This document shows, one piece after another, positions 44,303 through 53,684 of a DNA stretch of 64,000 nt. The stretch is from Leptoclinus maculatus (taxonomy: Eukaryota > Chordata > Actinopteri > Perciformes > Stichaeidae): NCBI GenBank assembly GCA_032191485.1, contig JAVDOI010000120.1, positions 382,001-446,000 on the forward strand, given 5' to 3'. Made by a program: the position numbers and the translations under genes. How positions within the stretch are numbered: the first letter of the stretch is position 1; the number at the start of each line of letters is the position of its first letter. Below the pieces are notes generated by a model. That model was given only the letters and a program-made list of their open reading frames with translations. It was not told the origin of the DNA and did not search any database.

Positions 44303-47300
44303 ACACGTTACAGAGCAAAGTCAGCTGTGTTAATTGAACTCAAAGTGCTAAAATCAACAGAAAGTGTGAAACGCACACGTTTTAGAAAAATGCCGGAGGG
44401 AAAAAAAGTGCAATAAAATATATTGAAAGGAGAACTTTATCTCTGTTTATACGTTGAACTGTACAAGGTGAGAGTTATTAAAGAGTTGTTAACAGCATGG
44501 GGGGAAACATGAGTAATCTCTAGATACAGTCTAAACGTTCTCACGGTACAAACTGACATATTTTAAGATTACAACTAGAAATAAAATGTTCAAGATGCAA
44601 CACTTCTTGAACTCACTGCCTTTTTTCGGTAAAGAACGGTGCGTGAGATAATACGAAATAAAAAGAGTAAGTTTACTGTGAGTTGAGGACATTTTAACAA
44701 CCTCAGCTTTCAATCATAACACGTGATCTTCATCAGCAGATGGAACTGTATTTGTTGAAACTTCAGGGACTTATCGTCCGTGTTGGTTTACCAATTAGGT
44801 GAAGCTCGTGTCAATTTCACATTCTAGACATACTTATGTGTTATAATCTGCCCATCGCGCTGTATAATTACAGTTGTAAGCACTCATACATATTCATAAT
44901 GCTTTACATCATTATAAAGCATTTCATAATGACTTATAAGGTCACTTATTATAATACTTTAACACACAATGTTAAATGTATTTTATTATTTACTTAAAGC
45001 AAAACTAAAAAGTCAGCGAGTGACCAGCTGAAATATGATGATGCTTCACATATAACACATTAATAAAATCGTTACAATATGTTATGATTGTTGTTATAAA
45101 GCATTATGGATACGTGTGGGAGCTTGTCGGTATAATGGTACGGTGCTTTAAGCAGATTATATCGCATTACAAATATGTTTATAACGGAATGCGGACGTGG
45201 CCGTCATCAAAGAAAGGCTGACGAAGATCATGTGATGTGATCGAAAGCTCCAGAACCGCAACTAAAATCTTTGAAAGGAGTGTTTAGAACTCCGTGACAC
45301 GGGATCGAGTTCATCATGTGATCACGATTAAAAGCTCCAGAACAAATGAACCCTTCAGGAGAGGAATATGTGTATTTCATATTCATCTACAAGATGTTTT
45401 TCTTTATTTCAAATATATGAATAAATGTGACAAAAAAATTTGAACAACGCCAAGAAATCCTGGCAGTCTATATGTATTAGTGGACTAACTTCTCCAGTCG
45501 TGACTTAGAAACGTCTGTGCTAAAAAGGCATTTTTAAACACTGCTGTGCACTGAAGCCCGAGCTCATCGGAGCATCCTAGACAAACCAGTTTAGCAGTTT
45601 TGTGCTCACCGTGCAGAGACCATATGTGCCTCCCCGCAGTCTAACGCCTGCTTTGGTGCCAACTTTTGTTCTTTGTTTAACCTTGCCCTATAGGTTGTCT
45701 CTGTGTTTTTGTCAAACTGCAAATACTGGTTTAGGTAGTGTGATATCCTGTCTCAGCGGGCTCGCTGGCACCAGATGGTCTGTGTGTGCATGTGTGTACA
45801 TTTTTCCTCTGGTTACTGACTTCAGTTTGACACCTTTTATCAGTTCTTTTTTCGCTTGTTAGATGCAATCTGTGCGATTTCAGGTTCGTTTAGTTTTGTG
45901 ACTGACGGTACGCCCAACTTTCCTCCTGACCCTCTATTCTGACATGAAATCCCTCAAAAGATGAGACCTTTCTTTCCGCACATTTCAGCACAATTTATCT
46001 GGATGTCCAATTAGTTTTGATGGCAAATGTAGTCGGTTTTGTCCCGCCCCTCGAGGGCATCCTGGCCAATCATAGCGTAGCATCGTCCTGCATCAAGCAG
46101 GGGCCGACAACTATCCGTCTCTGCTCCATAGACTCTCATGCAATCGTTTCAGAGTTTCTTCATTTTCATGGTTAAACGTTGTGTAATAGTGATGCTATAG
46201 GGAAACGTGTCCACACAATGATTCGTATGAAATCTTATCAAAAGTTACTCCTCATTTTTTTGGTCGTTTTCCAGCAACAAGTGACAATTTCTGCGCAGCA
46301 TACAGTCCTTTCACAATAAACTTCCGTTTTCACAGGAAACAACTCAGTTAGGTTTAAGCAACAAAACTACTTAGTTAGTTTTCGGAAAAAAAGATGGTTG
46401 TTTGGCTTAAATATAAACACGGAAGTGCCGTTAATGAAGTACGCAAGTTATGTGACAAATCAACACTGACTTCTCGTTTCACACGGGGAGCGAACAGCGG
46501 TTTCCTGGGGGAAAGATCGCTGTTTGTTGGATATACTCTAAATATATCCAACAAACAGCGATCTTTGGCGGTTAACCTTGCCATGAGACAACCACTTCCA
46601 ACAGGCAGGAGTTGCTGGTCTACTGCTGCCTCAATCGGTTAACTTGTTTGTGTTGTTGTGTCAATTTGGTGAATCCGAACTAACCAAAGTCACACAATAA
46701 CACAAACAAACTAACTGATGGAGGCAGCGGTAAACCAACGACTCCTGTGTTCTGAGAGGTAAAATCACTGTTTGTCAAAGGAGTCTTGTGGCTTTGAAGA
46801 GAGGTAACTGCTTCAGTCTGCTGTCTCAAGGCAAAGTAGAGCGGTGAAAATATGATATATATATATATATATATTAGTGCTGGGCAAGTTAACGCGTTAT
46901 TATCGCGTTAACGCATTAATTAATTAACACTGACAATTATTTTATCGCGCGTTAACGCAGTTTTTTTTTATTATTAAGCGGACATTTTTAACACAAGAAC
47001 CGGGCAGCGAGCGGTGAACAGCTGTTTGTGTGGCGTCTCTTCCGTCTCTTCCTGTTTCCTTCACCTACATTCCCCTGGGTCCTAAGTCCCTCCCTGTTCA
47101 GCTTCTTATCACCCTCTATGTACCAACGTACATTTATAACAAATACCACACATATTACGGTAATCAGCGTTGCATATGTGTCTGAACAAAATAAACAAAA
47201 AAAGCAAAAAATAAATGATTAATTTAAATAATTTTTTTTTAGTTTTTAAAGTGTTTTTGTTTGTAATATGTATAATAAGCATATCATTTAGTTATCGCTA

Positions 47301-47699
47301 CTGAGAATTTAACACACATTAAAAAAAAAAGAAAAAAACATGACGTAGATAGGTTTGCAGTTTTCAAGGTGTGTATTTCAAATTGCATCTCTTACACATG
47401 AAGATAACGTTGTGAACACCGGCTGAATATCTATTATCAGAATCATTATAACTGTGTTATAACTGCTACTGTGTAAAGGGAATACTGCTGTTAAAAATAA
47501 CCTTATTTGTTTAAAGTGTTTGCAAACCAAATATTATTGCACTTTTGTTCATATAGCAGTACTTTTAAAATAAAAGTGCGCAATACACTACTTTTGAATT
47601 AATTATTGAATTTTGCAGATAACAATGCCATTAATCGCGATCAATCGGAAAAAAATCATGCGATTAATCGCGATTAAAAATTGTAATCGTTGCCCAGCA

Positions 47700-47734
<35 letters not shown>

Positions 47735-48209
47735 TTAAACTGACATTGATTCTTTGAGGAGTCTAAAATACGTCCTCAGCAGTACATCACTCTGCTCCCG
47801 TGCTGGTTCTCCTGTCTGTTTCTATAATCTACTGTAGTAGAACCCTGACTGTGGAGAAGAACCTCAGACTAACACACTTCATAACATCTGAACTATCCCT
47901 TTAATAACAGAAATAGTCTAGAACTGACTTCTGTCCGTACAGCCGAGCACGTACTCAAAGAAATGCCACTGCTTCTGTGATTATACTTGCTTACACTTAC
48001 TTATTACATAAATCTAACACAAGTTAGATTCACTTTACCTTTTAAAGTGCATTATTGTCTCAATCACATTATTGCAACACTGCTGCTCTGCATGCAAATG
48101 TGGCCGGTTATGGACGAGTGAGAGTGAGCGGGTCAGCCTTGCCTTCTTTCCATTCGCCGTGGTACTCCTCGCCGTTGGAGTAGCTGAAGGAACCTCGTGT
48201 CAGGGTCAT
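34984..48209 (-). CDS. morn4: MORN repeat-containing protein 4 (whole gene, 4 coding exons)
   Basis: Minus-strand join of 48209-48143, 39144-39030, 36552-36443 and 35144-34984: 453 bases, 150 residues, against 146 for human MORN4. The protein is a chain of MORN repeats; YxGEW/FxxG-type units start at about residues 16, 39, 62 and 85, followed by GVLTF at 98-102. The C-terminal half continues HEGLFETNQLMRRE and an Ala/Gln-rich helix ending AKARTLAM. In animals MORN4 (fly retinophilin) binds the tail of class III myosins and acts in photoreceptors and actin protrusions. Odd points: intron 1 has a GC donor, its acceptor follows a TG repeat, and exon 4 has a glycine run (108-113) absent from the human protein. 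It converges with hoga1 and diverges from lcor. Confidence 0.94.
35940..36415. repeat. Dispersed repeats in morn4 intron 3, abutting exon 3
   Basis: Contains AAAGTACACAAGTAAA, TACTCATTATGCAGAAT, CCCTCGGGATCAATAAAG and AGTACTTTCCACCACTG, all phrases recurrent in fish dispersed repeats. It ends about 28 bases from exon 3. Confidence 0.6.
36443..36552 (-). CDS. morn4: morn4 coding exon 3
   Basis: Completes Arg61 and runs to Tyr97 plus one base. It encodes the repeats YEGEFVQGKFQGAGVF and FEGEFKSGCVDGYG. Acceptor TTCCAG, donor ACG|GTAAGA. Confidence 0.95.
36553..39029 (-). other. morn4 intron 2
   Basis: AT-rich, with a TTAGC-type minisatellite at 38646-38902. No other exon seen. Confidence 0.85.
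38646..38902. repeat. TGTTAGC-type minisatellite
   Basis: About 257 bases of CTGTTAGC alternating with ACTGTTAGC and CCCTGTTAGC variants, in morn4 intron 2 about 130 bases from exon 2. Confidence 0.95.
39030..39144 (-). CDS. morn4: morn4 coding exon 2
   Basis: Completes Gly23 and runs to Ser60 plus two bases. It encodes RHGLGQLTFSDG and FENGLFNGCGVLVFPDGS. Acceptor CTGCAG preceded by a TG repeat; donor CCAG|GTCTGT. Confidence 0.95.
39154..39171 (-). repeat. TG repeat in the polypyrimidine position of the morn4 exon 2 acceptor
   Basis: On the transcribed strand it reads (TG)9, ending nine bases before exon 2 begins, and takes the place of a normal pyrimidine tract. Confidence 0.9.
40729..40943 (+). 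mobile_element. tRNA-derived SINE
   Basis: An A-box-like TGGCTAAGTGGC at 40743-40754 and a perfect B box GGTTCGATCCC at 40787-40797 show a tRNA-derived head. The body has TGTCCTTGAGCAAGACACTT and the tail CGCTTTGGATAAAAGCGTCT, both common in fish SINEs. Confidence 0.85.
41220..41440 (-). repeat. Dispersed repeat, AACCTAACTAAG-type, reversed copy
   Basis: Shares ACTTAGTTAGGTTTAG and GGTCTCCTGGGTGAAAGTCC with the copies near 46.4 and 23.6 kb. Confidence 0.6.
41740..42110. repeat. Dispersed repeat with GGATCCCCAATAGCTGATGC, enclosing a small inverted-repeat element
   Basis: The outer sequence (GGATCC...CCTGGGGTCCACTTACACAC) resembles a recurrent fish repeat. A separate inverted-repeat element lies within it at 41871-42061. 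Confidence 0.55.
41871..42061. mobile_element. 191-bp inverted-repeat element (MITE-like)
   Basis: About 42-base imperfect terminal inverted repeats beginning GGCCGTTT, with CACAGGTGTAATT perfectly matched in both arms. No coding capacity. Confidence 0.75.
43635..43664. repeat. C30 homopolymer
   Basis: Pure C run in morn4 intron 1. Confidence 0.95.
44530..46299. other. Middle of morn4 intron 1, nothing recognised
   Basis: AT-rich sequence with several ATTATAAAGCATT-type phrases (44880-45200). No exon or clear element. Confidence 0.5.
46512..46566. repeat. Perfect 24-bp inverted repeat (hairpin)
   Basis: Arm 46512-46535 is the exact reverse complement of 46543-46566, with a 7-base loop. Confidence 0.95.
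46874..47703 (-). mobile_element. TA-inserted inverted-repeat element, copy 2 (830 bp, reversed)
   Basis: Same 14-base terminal inverted repeats as 25621-26532 (TTAGTGCTGGGCAA), also within a TA run on both sides. The internal AAAGTGCGCAATAC and AATAACCTTATTTG segments match copy 1 in reverse. The middle third differs. Confidence 0.85.
48143..48209 (-). CDS. morn4: morn4 coding exon 1
   Basis: Residues 1-22 plus one base: MTLTRGSFSYSNGEEYHGEW and on. The ATG at 48209-48207 is the family start. An acceptor-like CAGCAGCAG lies just upstream, suggesting a separate untranslated exon. The donor is GAAG|GCAAGG, a GC donor with otherwise ideal context. No GT donor restores the conserved KEG-xRHG junction. 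Confidence 0.93.
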
Positions 48210-48493
48210 GGGTCCTGCTGCTGGCACACACGACAACACAAAAGACCCATCATCAACAGCGGGAGTTATTGTGACACACACACACACACACACACAGTTT
48301 GTATAGTAATGTGTCCACCTTTCAATCCATCATAGGTTAAGTGCTACTTTTTGACCTCTGCAGGGTGTTTTGCAGCACAAATCGTGCCCAGATTATGCAG
48401 CGAGCCACGGAAACTACAACCCCCCCCCCCACACACACACACACACACACACTGCACAACCTCCTGGGAAGTCAAGATACAGTTTGTGACTAA

Positions 48494-48667
48494 AAGCATG
48501 TGGACACCCCGAATTAATGCCCTCATGCGATTGTGGAACATCTCAGTCCAAATCCATGGGCCTTTAACAGCCTCCACAGTTCTGGTTTCAGGCTTTCCAC
48601 ATGATGTTGGAACCTGGCTGCAGAGATTTGATCCCATTCAGCCACAGGAGCACCATTGAGGTCCAAC
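48494..48667. repeat. Dispersed repeat with AGCATGTGGACACCC, split by copy F
   Basis: A common fish repeat phrase set (AAGCATGTGGACACC, TCCACATGATGTTGGAACC). It resumes after copy F at 49151 (GGTCCAACACTGATGTT), so copy F was inserted into it. Confidence 0.65.
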
Positions 48668-49150
48668 CATAGACTGTATGTGAGAAGTGGACGTAGTCGT
48701 CGTGACGTCACCCAGTGGTTTGTGGACTGCATTGAGCCTTGAGTTATGCATTTTGTCCGTCGCCATCTTGGATTTTTGCAACCAGTGAGCGGAAGTTACC
48801 ATATTTGGACTGAGGAGGAGTGACCTAGAGACGCAGTATACGAGACCTGTCAATCACAGTAAGCCCCGCCCTAAAGCATACCCTGCTTTATGGTCTGTTT
48901 GACTCTAAATGGACCATAATGTACTAAATGAACATCATGCTGTATTGAAGAAGACTTGAAACTAGAGATTGAGACCATAAACTCATGTTTACAATGTTTA
49001 CTGAGGTAATAAATCAAGAGAGAAGTAGAGTCATTTTTTATAGACTTCTATAGAACCAGAGGAGTCGCCCCCTGGTGGACACTAGAGAGAATGCAGGTTT
49101 AAGACACTTCAGCATTGACTTCACTTTTCAGAACCGGAGGTTGCCGTCTG
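48668..49150 (-). mobile_element. hAT-like repeat family, copy F (full length, 483 bp)
   Basis: Flanked by a perfect 8-base direct repeat GGTCCAAC (48660-48667 and 49151-49158). The ends are CATAGACTG and CCGTCTG, so CA...TG. 8-bp duplications and CA/TG ends fit hAT transposons. It has no transposase. It carries a CTCF-like core at 49066-49078 and CGCCATCTTGG near 48761. It sits about 460 bases upstream of the morn4 start codon. Confidence 0.85.
49066..49078 (-). promoter_or_regulatory. CTCF-like core in repeat copy F
   Basis: CCACCAGGGGGCG on the minus strand, pointing toward morn4. Confidence 0.5.
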
Positions 49151-49158
49151 GGTCCAAC

Positions 49159-50293
49159 ACTGATGTTTATCTGGCTCACAGTTGAAAACAGTCAGAAATG
49201 CATGTGAATATTGAAAGCTTTCTGGTTTCCGTTAGTAGTTTGAGTTGTCTTTACCAATTGACCAATTGCTTTTAAAAAGACTAAAAAAGACATTTAAATT
49301 GAGTATAAAAACGTTGTGAAGGAATCTGGGTGTAGACGTCGTCTCTCAACCGCAACTCCATTCTCGTGTCTCAAGTTGATAATCGGACTCTAAACAATGA
49401 TCGGTGCACAGAAGAGGAAGCCTTGACCCGGATATCCGCTGGCTACAACAGAACCCCAAAAGCTCTTAAACACCAAACATGGATTTTCTTCTTAATAGGA
49501 AATGTATACAAACAGATTTTGTGGGTTCTTATGAATGCTTGCACACCGGAACATCAACGCGGAGGAAAAAATATTCGGACGGACCTCGATTTTAAGGTTC
49601 CACATGCGGAAACACTTGTAGGACTCTGTTATTATTATTTTCCGGCAGTACTGGAATCTGCCATTACAAGGAACTAATGTGATAACAATTGAAATAAGAC
49701 AATGGCTTTTCCTGAAACCGTCGCAGCTGTTTTGATGCAACCTTGAAGCACGTGTTGCCGTTTCTTTCTGAATATCAGTGAATCACCTGCCACATAAATG
49801 CGGGTTTCCACGTTTTGTCCGTAAATTGTAGATAAGTAAAACAGATAAGTGTTAAACACGGCTTCACTTCGGGATCCCGGGCCATGTGACATTGGCAACA
49901 CACTGGCAAAACAGATGTGTTTTTATTCATTTAAGGCTTCTTATTTGTCTGGCACTTTAAATTTCCATTTTTTTGTTTTTTTCGTCATTTGTTCACCCAG
50001 CTGTGTTTTGCTGTGGTTCTCTTAAAGGGCCATCCTTCTCCTTTCTATTGTCCTCAGAATGAGCTCACACACAAGCCGCCGCCGACAGGAGCATCACACA
50101 CACATTTAGGCTTCACAGCGCGAGAGGAAACATCTGAAGCCCGTTCATCAGGCTGCGTAATTGCACCCCCAAAGAAAATTCCATCAGGCGCGCTGTCATA
50201 AGAAACGGGAGGAGGAGTGTGTATCCCTCCATCTAATGTTGCCACAGTAACGGCGCCCTTATCCCTTTCATCCTGCCGGCATGACGCTGTCAG

Positions 50294-50333
<40 letters not shown>

Positions 50334-50366
50334 GAGCTCCCTAGAGAAATAGAATAAACGGTTTAC
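49159..50366 (-). other. Region upstream of morn4 coding exon 1
   Basis: Probably the intron between an untranslated first exon and the first coding exon. A CA run lies at 50302-50331. A 103-codon plus-strand frame (49366-49677) has no recognisable domain and is not called. Confidence 0.45.
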
Positions 50367-50600
50367 CTGTTTTTATTAAAGAGCAACTCCTTTTTCTCTA
50401 CATCACTGAAAAACAACGCGGAGGATTTCTGCTCCTCTCAGCGACAATTTCGCCTTCCTTCCCCCCCCCCGTGCAGCTCGCTGGTTCCCCGGCAGAGCTG
50501 CCTCAGCGTCTCCACAAGGTGCCGCGCGCTGAGTGGCCGCCGTTCCTGCCACCTCGACTCAAGGCGTCCTCCTATTGGCTGCCCCCTTCTCCTGGTTGTC
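50367..50600 (-). promoter_or_regulatory. Candidate morn4 promoter and untranslated first exon
   Basis: GC-rich and CpG-containing. On the minus strand a CCAAT box (CAGCCAATAGG, about 50572-50582) precedes GC-rich sequence. A strong donor ACAG|GTAAAC lies at 50367/50366, which could splice to the acceptor before the morn4 ATG. This is inferred from layout and motifs only. Confidence 0.4.
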
Positions 50601-51159
50601 CAGCCCTCCGCGGGAGACATCTTTGCCGAGGGCAACGGGTTCAACGACTTAATTAGCCGGAGTGCTCGCTCCGTTGAAAGCGTTTGCCCTTGCCGTGTTT
50701 TTATTTTTTTATTTTGTTTTATGCCTTTTGCACACCTCACGTCTCTGTAGGATTATAAAAACGACAGCGAGGTTCCTCTTAACGACACCGAGTCGTTTCA
50801 TGTTTCAATTTGGTGATTAGACCCGCGTTTTGGCGAGTTTTTATGGAACTTGATTTATTGATCTGCCTGTGCGCTCAAACAGCTGCACTGAGGTGGTGAG
50901 GGTTTGTTAAATGAAGTGATGTGGAAGAAGCCAATAATTCAGTCAAAATGAATCAAGGTGACCCAAATTAAATAAATCCGCCCTAATTTAGTTTCTCAAG
51001 GGGGAAAAACAGGAGTAAGACTCCCAACTAGTTTGGATCATTAATAAGCCAGAACCAACTTTGAACTTAATGTTAATCATCTTTTTATCAATAACAGGTG
51101 TAATTCAAATTAAATGAGGAAGCCAATGAGATCTCAGAATCACACTATCTCGATATCAA

Positions 51160-51340
51160 GTCTTCTTCAATGCAGCACGATGTAGAGTCAAATAGACCAT
51201 AAAGCAGGGGATGCTTTAGGGCGGGGCTACTGTGATTGACAGGTCGCTGTCGCTATCCGTCACATTCCAAATATGCTAATTTCTGTTTATCGGTTGCAAA
51301 AAAATCAACATGGCGACAGCCGTAATCCAAGTTGGCTGTT
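51160..51340 (+). mobile_element. hAT-like repeat family, copy G (truncated)
   Basis: Contains CAAGTCTTCTTCAATGCAGC, GCAGGGGATGCTTTAGGGCG and CAACATGGCGACAGCCGTAA (YY1-like). The CTCF-like part is missing. Confidence 0.75.
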
Positions 51341-51379
51341 TTCAGACACCGTTCGTAAAATGAAAACCAGACTATTACC

Positions 51380-51660
51380 GACAGACTGCATTCCTGCCCC
51401 GTGTGAAACGAGAGCTCACTGTGGATGTATTCGTATTCAATTACCCAAACCACAATCTTTTCCTAAACCTAACCACGTAGTTATGCTGCCTAAATCTCAC
51501 TATTTATTTTTCAAATTGTACCTAAACCTAACGTTGTTTGTTTGGTTTAAAGAAGTTTAAAAAGTTGTTTTTTGTGAAGACAGACATTTATTTTGAAAAG
51601 ACTGTATAACTGTAACAAGTTGAAATTGACAGGTGTTGCTGAACCGTCTGAGAATACGTT
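51380..51660 (+). repeat. Dispersed repeat, AACCTAACTAAG-type, copy 2
   Basis: Parallels 8120-8380 in order and wording, directly after copy G. Confidence 0.6.
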
Positions 51661-53300
51661 GTTATATTTTATGTAGCATAAGTATTATTTATTACTGACT
51701 TTACACATGAAACATCTCAATCTGGCTCAATCTACCATTTAACCTTTTAGAGCAATGGGAGATTTTCAAAGTGCCTGTTAGAATTATTCACATGGGCTCT
51801 TTCTCTACTCATTGTTGGAGCCCCCCCCCCCCCGCCCCCCCCCCCCCTCTGGGCTCCAGCGCACCCTCACTGCCTGCACTGTCTATTTACGCCCCTGAAG
51901 CAGACACGGAGGTATAGCTTCATGCAGAGTCACATCAAAGAGAACATCAGCTGCTTTATATTGTTTTTTAAGAAACTAAATATATTTTCATTGTTGAATA
52001 AATTTGCCGATAATAAACTTGAGGTCAGTTTAAACTCGATTAGGAGCAGTTTTTTTAAAGAGGGCATGATTTTTCATTTTGTTTTCCGATGTTGTTTATG
52101 ATGTTGATGTGTGTTCTCTGTGCTGTTTTGCATCTTTTCCTGTCAACTTGAGTGTATTTGTATATATTTGTAAGGTCATGCTGTGGTCAGTGCTTTGGGC
52201 CATGATACGTACTTCCTATTAAACAAAATGAAGTTTTGACTTCTGTCTGCCCATTTGGACAAAGGCGGGTCCATGACTACATCTGAGGACACTGACGTGG
52301 TTTTAGCAGAGTTTAGAAACGTCCACATTTTTATGCTGACTCCTTTAAGACCCAGTCGTTGTGAGTGTTTCTTCACCTCAATATATAAATAAGGTATATA
52401 CGGTATATAAGGTATATAAGGTATAAGGTATAGCAGCATTGAGAAGCTGCTGAAAAAGCATTTGGATGTAATTTCCCAAATAATGTCCCATGTTCTTTCC
52501 TGTCGTTTCCGACTACTAAAGGCAGTTGTGGGACAGTTTTTTAGTCATGTTGTGTTTATAAGAGTTCTTGATTCTTATTGACATTTTTGGGAAAAATAAA
52601 ATAAAAATAAAATAATTCTTCTACAACAATTAAGAAATGAAGTATGAAAGATGCAAATTACATTTTCTTTTCTCATGACTCATGCCATCAGTATTTATGA
52701 AATCATAATATCTTAATATAGTGTTTTAAACATTGTCCGTTATGGCAAATCCTGTACTCGAGATGCATTATGGGTTGAGATAGCCGAATAGTTGAGCGTT
52801 TATTAATTTGCTTAATACGACTCAGTAATGAAAAGCAACATAATCCATTAAAAGAGAACTTGTAGTAATCCTTTAATTGGCTAAATGAGACTATTAGTGC
52901 GCATGAATATTAGTGATGAGGCTGGTTGAATTGACGGGTTCCTGGTAAAGACGCACCGTGAGCCTCACGTGCACATTATGGGCATGTTTCGGACAGTCGC
53001 GGTCTGTTTACAGTCGCTTCAAAGATCTGTAGGCTCTTTGGTTTTTGTAAAATGAAATACTCGGGCAGTTTATGATAACAGTGCCTCTTTGTATACAAAG
53101 TCTTTAGAATCTAGGCTTCAGTTTATTTACTGCCGCGGTTTAGAGGTGCCCTGTAACATATCTGTTAATTTAAACAATGCAGCGTCTTCATGCGCATTTA
53201 AAATCCCCGGCACAGCCGCGCGCCCTTTGACACACATAGCTTTAAGCCATGGCACATTTGGAGCACAGGCGCCATGTGCTGCACCCTATACAACATTAAA
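51661..53300. other. Upstream region of lcor
   Basis: C-rich run at 51823-51847, GGTATATAA repeats at 52390-52430, and a repeat-poor block at about 52740-53000 that may be conserved non-coding DNA. Confidence 0.5.
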
Positions 53301-53324
53301 GCAGACAAACGTCCCAATAAACGA

Positions 53325-53587
53325 CCAATGACAGTACATGCTCGCGCGGAGATGCTGGGAGGGGGGGGGGGGGGGGGGGGGGGAGGAGGAGGATGAGTAG
53401 GAGGGGGAGGAGGAAGGGGCGCTTTTTGGTGGGTGGGACAAATGAGCGCTGTAGAAAAAGGGGATGCTGCAGCCCCGTCCCCCTCATATCTCACTCCACC
53501 CAGCCCTAGAATAAAAACCCACTGGTGACGTGCGCGCAGGGAAGCACCCAGCAGTATGTGCGCGCCCACGGGAGGGGCCGACAGAAA
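53325..53587 (+). promoter_or_regulatory. lcor promoter region and 5' untranslated sequence
   Basis: Just before the lcor start codon: ACCAATGACA (CCAAT box, about 53323), G23 (53361-53383), an AT-rich AATAAAAAC, TGACGTGCGCGC (CRE half-site plus CpGs, about 53525) and high CpG content that continues to about 54200. The transcription start is not determined. Confidence 0.55.
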
Positions 53588-53684
53588 ATGGCGAGTCTGT
53601 GCAAAAGGCAGCAATGCACGGTAGAGAGGCGCGGCTTTCGGCAGGAACTTGACTCTTGGAGGCACAAACTCATTCACTGTGTAG
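53588..53684 (+). CDS. lcor: Ligand-dependent corepressor, first coding exon (gene continues beyond the window)
   Basis: 32 codons plus one base: starts MASLCKRQQCTVERRGF, then FRQELDSWRHKLIHCVG, ending at donor GTAG|GTAAGC. The ERRGFRQELDSWRHKLIHCVG block is the conserved N-terminus of the long LCOR isoform and of its paralogue LCORL. Human linkage of LCOR to HOGA1 and MORN4 favours lcor. LCOR is a nuclear corepressor that recruits CtBP and histone deacetylases to nuclear receptors; the long isoform is linked to PRC2. An in-frame ATG lies upstream at 53525, but 53588 matches the family start. No second exon (expected to begin with a phase-1 GFESILEG-like sequence) was found in the window. 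Confidence 0.85.

Larger units (their letters stand above)
39145..48142 (-). other. morn4 intron 1 (9.0 kb)
   Basis: GC-AG intron. It holds a TA-rich patch (39180-39540), a tRNA-derived SINE (40729-40943), an inverted-repeat element (41871-42061), possible conserved non-coding blocks near 43.3-44.1 kb, C30 (43635-43664), a perfect hairpin (46512-46566) and the second copy of the TA-inserted element (46874-47703). Confidence 0.85.

Noticed and set aside
48108..48142. Reading morn4 exon 1 through to KADPLTLTRP and a GT donor beyond
   Set aside because: It breaks the conserved KEG-xRHG junction and the MORN repeat spacing, while the GC donor preserves both.
49366..49677. 103-codon plus-strand frame
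   Set aside because: No recognisable domain, no splice or promoter support, and it lies in the region upstream of morn4 on the opposite strand.
53198..53677. 159-codon minus-strand frame rich in proline
   Set aside because: It is antisense to the lcor promoter and exon 1, and the proline run is the G23 tract read in reverse.
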